This document shows, piece after piece, positions 36,029-47,012 of a stretch of DNA of 64,000 nt; the stretch's first letter is position 1, and every line of letters begins with the position of its first letter. The translations under genes were made by a program, and so were the position numbers. Below the pieces are notes generated by a model that saw only the letters and a program-made list of their open reading frames with translations, was not told the origin of the DNA and ran no database searches. Source of the stretch: Dreissena polymorpha (taxonomy: Eukaryota > Mollusca > Bivalvia > Myida > Dreissenidae); assembly GCF_020536995.1 (NCBI RefSeq), contig NC_068359.1:69200110-69264109 (forward strand), written 5' to 3'.

Positions 36029-37895
36029 CACCCCAGGAAACCCGATACTTTGTGAGCAGCATAATACCATCCGAGCAGCTTTGTATATTTTAGCGTGAAC
36101 TTACATAGGGTAATTAAATTGGAAACATTAAAAAAAAAATCAAAGTCCAATTTCAAACTACTGTGTATTAGCATTGATAACAAAGGTATTGGCCTACATG
36201 TAGAAAACATCCTGACACATGTTCTTAAAAAATGAGCGAAATGTGGCTCCCGGAAGTAGAAGATCGGGCAAAATGGGCCATGTTCAGGAATTAAGGGGAG
36301 AAAAACTGCTTTAATTTGCAAGCCAATACAATAATTAAATGATTTATACAAACTTACACATGTCTGCCATAAACTCTCAGCAGGATTTCTCCAGAAAACT
36401 ATTTTTTGTGGAGAAATTTGCGTTTTTAATGACCATGTTGGGAAAACATGGATACCATCTGGAGAAGAATAGGAAACCTTATGTGAGCAGCACCTTTATA
36501 ATTCTTTTCCGTGATAAAAATTACGTAGCTTAACTTGCGCTGAATTTTGTTTAGATTGCCTAATGTTTTCTGTGATTTAACTGTTTAGAGTATTTAAGTA
36601 ATATAAAAATCGGCACAGACTAGCCATGGAAGGAATTCATCTACATCTACATCGTACGTCGCTGACGTCAAGCTTGAAAATTATGCGACGGGTGGTGAGA
36701 AGATAAAGTAAGAATGAGAAAAAAGTAAAGTGAGAAGAGTTGATAGTTAAAAGTCAGAAAGACATTACAGATGCGTCCCCAGCAAACAAATAGTTGATTT
36801 TGACCTTTTAATTTCAATGAGCTTACTTGTTACTCCCCTTTTAACGAATTTGGCCACGGCTAGTTTGTAGACACAAACACGACTTCAAAACATGTTGATA
36901 CCGATTTTAGCTTGATGCTTTTAATATTATTTGGATTTAACTTGTCTATGAGCAGGGTAAGTGTTATTCTTTTAATCAACTTTACTTTTTATGGTTAAAC
37001 ATGTGTTGAAGAAAACATAAGGCAATCTAAACAAAATTAAGCGCAAGTTTAGCGACGTCATTTTAAATTAGTTTTTTCTCATTATGACTCTTGCCGAATT
37101 AGTACCAAAAGTCTCAGAACACGCCACAATTAAATATTATACATACAACCCCCACATACACTTATTAAAACATCATTCAATGTTCATAACCAATGAATTT
37201 ATGTGACAAAGTAGTCAAGTCTTTCTTTATATTTTCCAAAATAGTGTTGGTAAAATGAAATAAAACTGGCGCATGTTGAAAAGGCACTATTGATAATATA
37301 TAAGGCATTAAAAGTACATTTGTATGCATATGTGCTCACAAACACTTACTATAGGCCTCTACAAAGCAAATAAATTGCAACAAAATGGCTAGAAATTAGG
37401 TTTTTTGTCATGAAAAAGAATTATAAAGTTGCTGCTCACATAAGGTTTCCTATTCTTCTCCAGATGGTATCCATGTTTTCACAACATGGTCATTAAAAAC
37501 GCAAATTTCTCCACAAAAAAATAGTTTTCTGGAGAAACCCTGCCGAGAGTTTATGGCAGACATGTATAAGTTTGTATAAATCCTTTAATTATTGTAGTGG
37601 CTTGCAAATTAAAGCAGTTTTTCTCCCCTAAATGCCTGAAAATGGCCCATTTTGCCCGATCTTCTACTTCAGGGAGCCACATTTCGCTCATTTTTTTTAA
37701 AGAAAATGTGTCAGGATGTTTTCTACATGTAGGCCAATACCTTTGTTATCAATGTTAATACACAGTTGTTTGAAATTGGACTTTGAAATTCTTTAATTTT
37801 TCCAATTTACTTACCCTATGTAAGTTCACGCTAAAATATACAAAGCTGCTCGGATGGTATTATGCTGCTCACAAGGTATGGGGTTTCCTGGGGTG
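36029..37895. mobile_element. Long-inverted-repeat DNA element, CAC ends, 5-bp TSD
   Basis: The element starts CACCCCAGGAAACCC at 36029, and its right end is the inverse, at 37881-37895. It is flanked by ACTTA at 36024-36028 and 37896-37900. The arms are about 500 bp (36029-36530 and about 37415-37895). A further inner arm pair (about 36530-36575 and 37010-37055) is separated on the right by about 360 bp of extra sequence. A related, unoccupied target (TAAGT on the other strand) is present at 30821-30825 with homologous flanks on both sides, which fixes the boundaries. There is no open frame of note, so it is non-autonomous. CAC ends with a 5-bp duplication are the known signature of Transib/RAG-like transposons; that assignment is inference. 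Confidence 0.85.
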
Positions 37896-37904
37896 ACTTA
37901 GACA

Positions 37905-40180
37905 AAATTACAACAACATGGCCTTTTTTTATGTTCTGAAAGCATAGAAAGTATGATGAAAATATTAATGAGAACTGAACATAAAGACAATTTGCAATCA
38001 CCATCATATTAAATGAACATTGTTTGAGTATCGAATACCTATCTCACCAGGAATATAATTGCACTATTGGAATTCCCTGTACAAAAGTTTTGATTTTTGA
38101 CACCATATACAAATTCAAAAAATACAATAAGATAATTGATGAAAATAAATAATACATACATCTGCGAGCAATACTACGATTTAGGTAGTCATAAAGACAG
38201 CCCTGTTGACCCGTTCTTTGTTTTTATGCATAACTTGTTACCCTAGCAGTTCACCCTGTGTCAAAAACTCTGAACTAAACATGGACATAGAGCACTAATC
38301 CGTTTTTGTACCCAGCTTTTCACCTTAAATGAATTTAACATAACGCCAGCAGAAACGCATGAATATATTCGAATATTGCATAGAATGATTCGAGATAAAA
38401 CCTCTGAACTTTGGCTACATCCCTGTGTCTGTGCTCAGCGCAACGGATGTAGCACTGTTCAGTGTAAGGAATTCAGGACTACTCTCTGTATGTTCAAACG
38501 ACACGAATTCTGGCCCAGTAACAATAACGCGTTAAAATCCATCTCGCAGAATTTCAGAGTCAGTACTCGTTCACTAAATCGTCCGGTGAATATATAATTG
38601 ACTACATGTTTTTTTGTATTGATATTCACAGTTTTGCTTTCAATATGAGAAAACAAACATTATCGAAATAGTATAGTGTCACGATAAGAGGAAAATCGTT
38701 GAATTATCTAACCACAAATGTTTGCCGTTCTCGGTCAGCACGTCTGGAAAACGTCTCTGCACGCCTGGATAGGCTGCCATTATTTACAAGTTTGCTATTT
38801 TGCATTCTATTTTGTATCGAAAAGCATTGTGCTAAAATGTGCCATTTACAATTCGCAATCAGATTTGTAATGACTATCGTCATGCGAAAATGGGTCTTAT
38901 TCCATATGCGCCCAACATATATATATAACCCGCTCAGCCTGCGCATCTCTCAGTCTGGTCAGGGCTTCATAATGAGACGATAACACATTGAGTGATTTAA
39001 TAGCGAACAGCTTCGCCTCTTACCAGACTGCGCAAATGCATAGGGTGGGCTTAAGAAACTCAAATATTAACATACGATATATATCGATGGAGAAGAATTA
39101 CGCTCATAACAAGGCGCGTGAGGACACATATGGTGTGCACTCCCGTAGTATAATTTGTATCTACTTACACTAATGTGTGGTTTTACAATGATATCACACA
39201 TTGCATGCGGATAATATGCGACTAACAAGTGAAAAAACACAATAGTTAAACTTTTGTTTTCAATTTAATTATTTAGAAACGTAAATTGCAAACTTTATTT
39301 CAAAGTCAGCATTTACACCGACTACCTTTTAAATAGACATTTTTTGTTATATTTAGTTGTTATTTATATTCGGTTTTAGCGATTATAAAGCATTTTTGTT
39401 GTTGTCAATAGATTACCTCTAGTAATTGGTGAACTCATGTTCAACAATTTAAAAATTGATAACTGTGAATATAAACAAACTTGACCTTCTACTATTGCGT
39501 TGTTAGCACCTATGAGATCTATCTGTTGAGAACAAAAGAACGTTGCCCAGACATAGCAAATTTAACCCCGCTGTAGTAGCATTCACTATGAACGAGGTTA
39601 CACAGCATCCCACTATACTTGTTTATCAGCAGAATTTCTATTTTCCCGCATCTAATAATAGCCTCAGATTATGAATGACCTGTGCTGAGCAAACATATTA
39701 CGTCATTAAGACGCAGCAGATAGTGGACTATTTAAATAATTCATAAACATTCTCTTCCGCGACACGTATAATACACAAATTGTTTATTGATTTTTTGCCA
39801 TATACACTGCGTTAAAAAATATTCCATTTAACACGATATTCACATTATGTTTTAATGTGTGAATGATTATTGTTCGTACTTACATTTGTTGTTCGCCAGC
39901 GAACAACTAATAACTAACGTATACGCACTTGAACATACTTAAGCATGTTTATACTTAATTTGTTAACTTTGAATTGCCGTAATTCAATCAAGCACAGTTT
40001 AGTGTAAGCGTCTATACAGAGAATGGCCAGCTTGTAAGTACCGTATTACCACCGCTTGTACTTTACTATGTATCATGTCAAACATGATACGTACTTTACG
40101 GTTTGTCAGCGTATGTCAGTAGTATATACTATGTCAAACATTAAGCTTGCGTTGGCGTTTTGCATTACCAGCCTAAACCT
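37905..40180. other. Intergenic, probable old repeats, no gene seen
   Basis: A segment at 38870-39060 (ATGCGAAAATGGGTCTTAT, CAGTCTGGTCAGG, CCAGACTGCGC) has the look of an old repeat, but its ends are not visible. Opposing frames at 38376-38983 are unsupported. Confidence 0.35.
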
Positions 40181-40184
40181 AGCG

Positions 40185-40510
40185 TAGTCGATATATGAGG
40201 AACCTCGCGTAAAAGCATTGACACACGGTATTTGCAAGGTACACAACTAATGTCACGTTTCTCTAGCAACTGCTTATGTATACGTGATAATTTGCATTCA
40301 ACTGCTTTTGCGAGTGAGAAAACAGTATATTGACTCCCTTTGTGGTTATTGTATCATGCTTTATCGCATTAAAATTATACATTTATTTGTTTATGGCTGT
40401 AAATGAATTTCCGTGAATTTAAACCGTTATATTGTTGCGTTAGCTATAGCTCTATGAGAGATCAAGTTAGCATTTCTACTGAACGGTTCTGTACATACAT
40501 CGGTTATACA
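40185..40510 (+). repeat. Segmental duplication module, third copy, upstream of copy D
   Basis: It aligns with 35170-35460 and, in its second half, with 31030-31140. It ends about 790 bp before the ATG of copy D, so the modules may mark the former upstream regions of lost copies. Confidence 0.55.
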
Positions 40511-40664
40511 GACAATTGAATTTAAACACAAGTCAAACGAAGCTTCTTTTCTCACAGATTCGTCCGCCAAAGATGTCTGAGTCATATTAAAACAGTCATG
40601 TGATAGATATCGCCATTGATAACCACTTCATGTAATTCTAAAAGTCGTGTCATAATACATTTTG

Positions 40665-40681
40665 CCCCCCCCCCCCCCCTC
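40665..40681. repeat. Poly-C run
   Basis: Homopolymer C tract ending in CT, unusual in this AT-rich context. Confidence 0.9.
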
Positions 40682-41176
40682 CAAAGAAAAAATAATTTAT
40701 TGCAAACATATGTAGGGGATTTGGTGAGAAAGATGTTTTGCATCGCTTTGAATATTTAGCGTTGCGTTGCAAAATTCATCAGACGTACAACGAAGCGATG
40801 ACGTTGCATTTTATTCTCCGATGATCATCTTTTATGCACAGTAGCAAATGTAATTTATAAGCGGGTAAAACAAACGTTACGTTAAACAACGTTTTGATGA
40901 ACAACATCAAATCACAAGACCAGCACGACATCTATTTAAACAGCGTGATCTCTGTGACATATGGCTAGTATTGTTACCGTGAGATAGTCATGCAGCAAAT
41001 CCCTTCCTTATTTTCAACAAAATGGTCAATTTTCACACGAAAGTATGTTTTGCAAGAGTGGACGAAACATGTCAAATCGCTATAAACCAAATAATTTAAT
41101 AATATCTCTGTCCGTTAACTTTCCTTTGGTCAGGTTTTATCAAATTATGAACGTTACAGTTATAACTGCGAGTCCA

Positions 41177-41184
41177 TATATAAA
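41177..41184 (+). promoter_or_regulatory. Possible TATA box for copy D
   Basis: TATATAAA about 125 bp upstream of the ATG at 41303, comparable to the TTTTATAA upstream of copy B. Confidence 0.35.
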
Positions 41185-41302
41185 CGACATTATGAGTAGG
41201 GTATGTTTTAAGCACTCTTCCACTAGTTTGAACAGAAAATATAATAAGGGCAAAAGTCAATGTTGCTTGTTTGATAAAACAACACTTGTTGGATAATACA
41301 CA

Positions 41303-42472
41303 ATGGATCTGAACGATAAAACAAATCTTGCGTTTCTTTTGTTGGTTCTAACATTTGCAGGAAACATATCTGGGGAGCTTCCAAAATGCAACGTAACCAC
41401 TTCAAATGAGCTCGTACCGTACTGTAGCTTCAGCAGCTGGTTTGCATGGGATTGTCGCACATGTGGTGTTAATTACCATGACAACCAAGCCATGGCTGTT
41501 CGTAAAAGAGCGTTGTGTTGTTCGCAGAGCGACCAGGGTATTGTGGCATGTCTTTCAGAGTGTCAGCAATCTTTAGGATCCAATCAAGGGTACGGTAAAT
41601 GCGACGATGTTTGTCCAGTTACAACTACAACAGCAACGCCAGCCACTGCAACGTCACTCACACAATCTACATACAATGTGATTATAACTGAATCATCGGT
41701 TCATTCTACAAACAGAACCACTGCGGACTCAACATCGGATGATCGTACTTACCGGATGATTACAACAGAAACTTCGGAACACGCTATCTACCACACGACA
41801 GTGATAGAAACGGCTACAGCTGCAAATGTGACTTCAAAATTGACAGATTTTCATGGGGCAACACAGCAAACGAATGACAATGCGACCTGTTCTTTTGGTT
41901 CCATAATAATGAAGAAAGGACCACATGAAAAATGTACGTTGAAAAATGGTGTTATTTTCTTTCTAATCTAACTGATCTAATTAAGAAATATAGATATCAG
42001 ATATCTATCTATATATTTGGGTTTGTTCTCATTTATGTTTACTCTTCATTAAACTGTATTGTAAAATGGGACCTTTATTTATCGACATCGATTCATTTGT
42101 TATAAGCCTATAATATTTTAACTAAGTTTTCAAATATGTATTATATAAAACGTATATTATTGTATGCATACAATGCTTGTACTGGGTTAATTACTTACAA
42201 AACAAATGTAAAATTTCTATAAATTTCGGATATCCATGATTTAAGTGCACAATCATTCGATATGTACAACATGTGTTTATGTTCCATTTTCAGTCTCCTA
42301 TTGTAAATTGGCCACCATTGTCGTGTCTGTAGTTTCCATTCTTGGTACAGCGCTGGCTGTAGCTGTTGTTGTATTAAAGGTCAAACGGTCGAACAGTATA
42401 AAGGACGTATCCATGGCAAAGAAATCTGGACGAACAAAGGTCAACAAGCCAAAGAAATCTCTGGACTTCTGA
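41303..42472 (+). CDS. Mucin-like type I membrane protein, ten-Cys family, copy D
   Basis: Two-exon model: exon 1 is 41303-41933, the intron (GTACGT...TCAG) is 41934-42293, and exon 2 is 42294-42472. This gives 269 residues with a phase-1 intron. The signal peptide is about residues 1-24 (core LAFLLLVLTFAG). Ten cysteines at 29-104 match copy B position for position after the first spacer (WDC, CGVNY, RKRALCC, CLSEC, C-x3-C-P). The stalk is the shortest of the three, about 90 residues, Thr/Ser-rich with several Asn-x-Ser/Thr sites. The juxtamembrane motif is CSFGSIIMKKGPHEK. One helix is followed by KVKRSNSIKDVS and a strongly basic 20-residue tail. The closest relative by eye is copy B. Function unknown; a surface recognition or adhesion role is inference. 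Confidence 0.88.
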
Positions 42473-42530
42473 ACCTATAAGTGAACTTTTAATATAGTGC
42501 TATAATACAGGATTTGATTTACCCATTAAC

Positions 42531-42536
42531 AATAAA
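42531..42536 (+). terminator. Possible polyadenylation signal of copy D
   Basis: AATAAA 59 bp after the stop of copy D. Confidence 0.55.
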
Positions 42537-42549
42537 TCTTTGCTTCAGA

Positions 42550-45025
42550 ATAATTTGTCTCTGTCGCAATATGAATTTTGTATGATTTAATGTATACATA
42601 TTTTAAGATTTAACGGTGACTTTGTTAACATACTTTTCAGTGTAGCACATGGTTCCAACTGAGTCCCTTGATAAAAGATTTTATACCGAGTTCTGGTGAC
42701 TATACCGAAGCAAATTCTATTAAACAATAAAGACAGGAACATTCTAAAGAAACCTTTTTGAAGAATGCTATATTTTCAATGATCAAACGTGATCCTTTCC
42801 ACAATTATCAGGTTACCTGTCCTAGCTTACCACTAAAGCCACCTTGATTACACAGATGTGTTACAAATCTGTAGGCCCGTCATTTATAGATGAGCTGATC
42901 ATAGATGAGCTGATATATATGTAACAGGAATATAAGTTTATAATTAAACCAATATAAATTAACAGAAAAAATTTACATTTTATTTCGTCTTTCCTCTGAA
43001 TATTGTGATGTTTTAGATGGTTTTCAATTCTTGAGGCTGATTTATAATTTATACATATTGTAATTTTCAATCGCCAGATTTTGTGCTTAATGACATGAAC
43101 ATAAAAAACATACTAACAACTTAAATACACGCTAGAGTTTGTCTGATTTCCAATCAAATTGTTACATGTTTTTTTATTTTATTTTAAATATTAGATAAAG
43201 AATCTAGCTCGATAAAAGCGCGTACATACGATTTCAATTCCAATATTTTATTATCGTGGTCTTATAGCAATGTGACCAAGGAGTCATATTAAAACATTCA
43301 ATAACACGGTTATGGTTTGATAAACTAAACGTACCCATTGGACATTACCCATGTAACGCATTGCCATTTAAACCGCGCTGCCAGCTATATGGTTCGCTGA
43401 ATGGAAATTATAAATAATTAAAATCTTTAGAAAATATCTCTAACAATGCAGCTTTATTGCCCCTGTCAACACAATATAATGTATTTTCTACACTGCATTT
43501 AAACGAATATGTGATGAACTTCAACGGAAGGTTACAGTTTAACTGGGTTTGCAGAATGTTTTGAGCGATAAATCATAATTAAAAAGCAAAAACTTATAGT
43601 ATGCAACACTAGGTTTCTTTGGTAGTATATCCATAATAAGTCAACAAAAACGTCGCCATTCTTACGGAACACGCACACAACGAGATATGAAGTCATCACG
43701 AAACAAATAACAACCACTGTCGCCAAGCAAATTGAAAACAACATTTTCAGCAGATAATTAGAGCACAAACATTAACAGGTAATTGCGTTTTCCAACCAGG
43801 CCCCATGTTATTCGCATGATATGAATGAAAGTACGCAGAGTGGCATACAGCATGTGAGTCGTTGCTAACGAATGTGTAATGGCACGATCTGTATTCAGTG
43901 TATATAAGGTCCTTGTATTTACCGTCTTTTCGTTTTCAGTTTTAGATCTACTTAAATCAAAATAATACAAGTAACAAACACATATCCAAAATATAAATAA
44001 CTAGTAAAAGCCTTCCTGAAAATTACAAGACAATGATTTTTAGGTTCGGTAAAATAGTTAAATACCATTACAAATATATATTGTGGTTCGGAACCAGCTT
44101 ATTTTCTAAGTATCAAATCGTGATATATTTGCTATCTCCGGAAGAGCCGAAAGATATATTTAGCGAGTATTAAGTTCAATATTTCCTATATTTTCAAATT
44201 TGTAATGGTGATAACAAAGATTCACCAGACTTGAATCTACACGTCTGGCCCACTGAACGTCCCAGGACCGTGACTTATATTCAAATTATCTTCTGTTGTC
44301 CTGAATGGAACGCTTACATTTGTAGGATTTTACCCTTGTCAGAAAGTTTGGTATGATATTTAAATAACAACTTTTGTTTACAGAGCTCTTTTCTAGGTGT
44401 ATTATAAGAACAAAATATAACATGTATTTTTATATTATGTACTCGATAATCATATGATAATTTATTATGAGTTTGGTCCTTTGTCATTACATGATGTAAC
44501 AAATATGTTTAATAAAAAAATATGGCTATTATTTAAAACAAATTCATGTTTGCATCAAGTAAATATATTTTTATAAATATTAGATATGGATTACATCTTT
44601 ATCCTCTCTACTTTATACAAAATCATATTCTAATATAATGGGCCTGCCTTAATTTGATTTTGCTACAATATTACAAAAGGGTATCCGATAACTAAGTGTT
44701 GAAAATAAAGTTTTACTAAGAAAGTAACTTGACCCAATATATAAGCAATGTGAAAGTTAAATATGATTGTCTAAGATATTTACACTTGTGTACTATTTAC
44801 GTATATATTTAGCTATCATTCTATCAAAATAACAATATTAAAAATACAAACATTACAAAATAATATTCTTACTCTATTTTGTATAAACCTTATTTTATTA
44901 TGTTTATATCACTAAATTCTCTCACTGATTTATAATTTTGATGTTGCAATTTTACGCAGATAACTTTTCGAGATAAAGATTCATGATTGAAAATTCAATA
45001 TTTGTTTGAAGCTTTAAAAGAAGGT
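42550..45025. other. Intergenic, no gene supported
   Basis: A minus-strand frame at 43532-43768 encodes a hydrophobic segment followed by basic residues but lacks a splice acceptor or clear homology. The remainder is AT-rich spacer. Confidence 0.4.
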
Positions 45026-45029
45026 CAAT

Positions 45030-45455
45030 GAGACATGTTGATGCATTTCAATACAAGTAATATGATAACGACATTAATAGACGCATAAACAATATCAATA
45101 CATTATGAATAGCAGATACAGATTTAAGATAGAAGATTAAATCTTTATTTGCAGTTTTAACAGAACGCGAATGACCAATGTGAATGCATTTTAATACAAG
45201 CAATATGATAACAACATTAATATACGTATATAAATAAACATGACTATTATAAGAAATGACATTATAGAGTAAGCGAGATAACGAAACATTTTATATACTA
45301 AATACATAAACAACATCAATACATGATGAACAGATGATAAAGATTTCAGGTAGAAGATTCAAGATTAATTAAGGGCATTTACAGTAAGCCTATTGCCAAT
45401 GTGGATGCATTTCAGTATATGCAATATGATCACAACATTAATAGACGAATATACA
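45030..45455 (+). repeat. Diverged direct repeat, three copies
   Basis: A block of the form GATGCATTTCAATACAAG followed by CAATATGATAACAACATTAAT occurs near 45039, 45184 and 45407. Spacings are about 145 and 223 bp. Flanking phrases (AACATCAATACAT, AGATAGAAGATT) also recur. Confidence 0.65.
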
Positions 45456-45859
45456 TTTTCATTACAAGCACTAACATTTTGAGTAAGCGAGATTGCAATA
45501 CATAATACAAGATAAATACATATACAACATCAATAAATAATTAACAGCAGTGCGTTCATATTTACCGAACTAATAATGGAGAGGAGTAGTCATACTTATC
45601 AATACATAATGAATAAATGTATACCTACATGTACACGTCACACAAAACACAAAGAGCGAAAACAAAAAATAACACAAAGACACTGACTATACAAGAGATG
45701 CATAGTTATACAAATAACAAATACAATGTAGTTCTATGAAAATTATACAAAAATATGAACCACAATAGATGAGATTTAGATTGAACGTGTTAGATTCTAA
45801 TCACGGAAAATATCGCGTTTATTTTCCTTTACAAAAAAATACAACTAAATAATAGGTTG

Positions 45860-46465
45860 TTATAAATGTTAACACTCTTTTGTATGCAAAGAAGCCAAAC
45901 TTTTAATTAGAATATTACGTACATGTTTATTACTAAATGCTTTTAAAATGTGAACATCGATATTAATAACTTTGTCAAGCGATATGCGTACCTTATCAAT
46001 AAAATCATTAAATAAATTTCAATATCTCTGAAATATGATCAGAATAAATAATATATTCTGTCGCTTCACCACGAAGAGCATTAAAATCACCACTTAGTAA
46101 CAATTCGCAGTTACTATATCCGATGCTTGATACAACATCCTCCAGATAACCAATGAATTACTTTGCAATAATAAAAATGCGAAAATTCAGGAGGATAATA
46201 AACAAAAATTAAATGTACATCTTTGAATGAACATAATGGCGATGTGTTAAATGATAAAACACCGCTTTCAAATACAGTTACAACGTGCCTGACGCAATAA
46301 TCGATGTTTCGTTTTTACTTTAACACATATGCCACCTTTATTTCCTCCACCAACTAGAGATGACTTTGCTTAATTGCATCAATAATTCGACACAAAAACG
46401 TAGGTTTATAATCTAACAGTATTCCCTAACCCTTTAATGTTCCAAAATTACAATCTTATTACATC
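45860..46465 (-). mobile_element. LINE endonuclease fragment, minus strand
   Basis: Read on the minus strand, the segment encodes broken pieces of a LINE AP-like endonuclease. These are a hydrophobic strand ending in FVYYPP, then the LLSGDFNALRGEA active-site block near 46100-46070, then a FNDFIDKVRISLDK-type helix. The pieces are in different frames. No RT domain follows, so this is a 5' scrap of an old copy, probably from a different family than the Tx1-like LINE at 12365. Confidence 0.6.
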
Positions 46466-46469
46466 AGAA

Positions 46470-47010
46470 TTTTATGGACCTCGACCGCAATCCTAATCGA
46501 TGCTAGTATTGTTAAACAATGGACTCGGCGTTGAATTTAAACTCCATACAAATTTTATTGAGAAGAGCACGTCTAATTATTTTACAAGAGGTATGTTTAT
46601 ATATTGACGCATATTGTTCTGTGATTTATGTTCTAAACTACATTTTACACCTTGAAAATAACCAAAAAAAATCCGTGTTTAGCAATTTAGCTTTTGTAGT
46701 TTCTGACACGGTTTGTGTGTAAAATAATCTGATATGCACATTCCGTTTTGTCTCATGTACGCGCAAACCATCACCGATCTACACTTCGCCATTTTAATCA
46801 TCTATTGCTGTACATTTAATTACTACTAGTTTCTTATCGAAAAATATGTAATTATTTTACAATTGTTAAGATAACATTAAACAAATGGATATGTGCACAT
46901 CAGTCTCGTTAATTATCTATAAAAAATGTGTCTATTTAGTTTTGAAAGTCAACGAGTGTTGTTCATATAAGTTGACGCATATATTTAGTGCTCCTTTAAA
47001 AACAGGTAAA
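46470..47010. other. Intergenic, nothing recognised
   Basis: The 46519-46722 frame has no recognisable feature. Confidence 0.4.
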
Positions 47011-47012
47011 GT

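Noticed and set aside
43532-43768. Minus-strand hydrophobic stretch followed by basic residues, possibly another TM exon of the mucin-like family
   Set aside because: No splice acceptor at the expected place, no V-x-D-I-S motif, and no convincing nucleotide match to the known last exons.
46420-46440. CCCTAACCC, telomere-like motif
   Set aside because: It occurs only once and sits at the edge of a LINE fragment.
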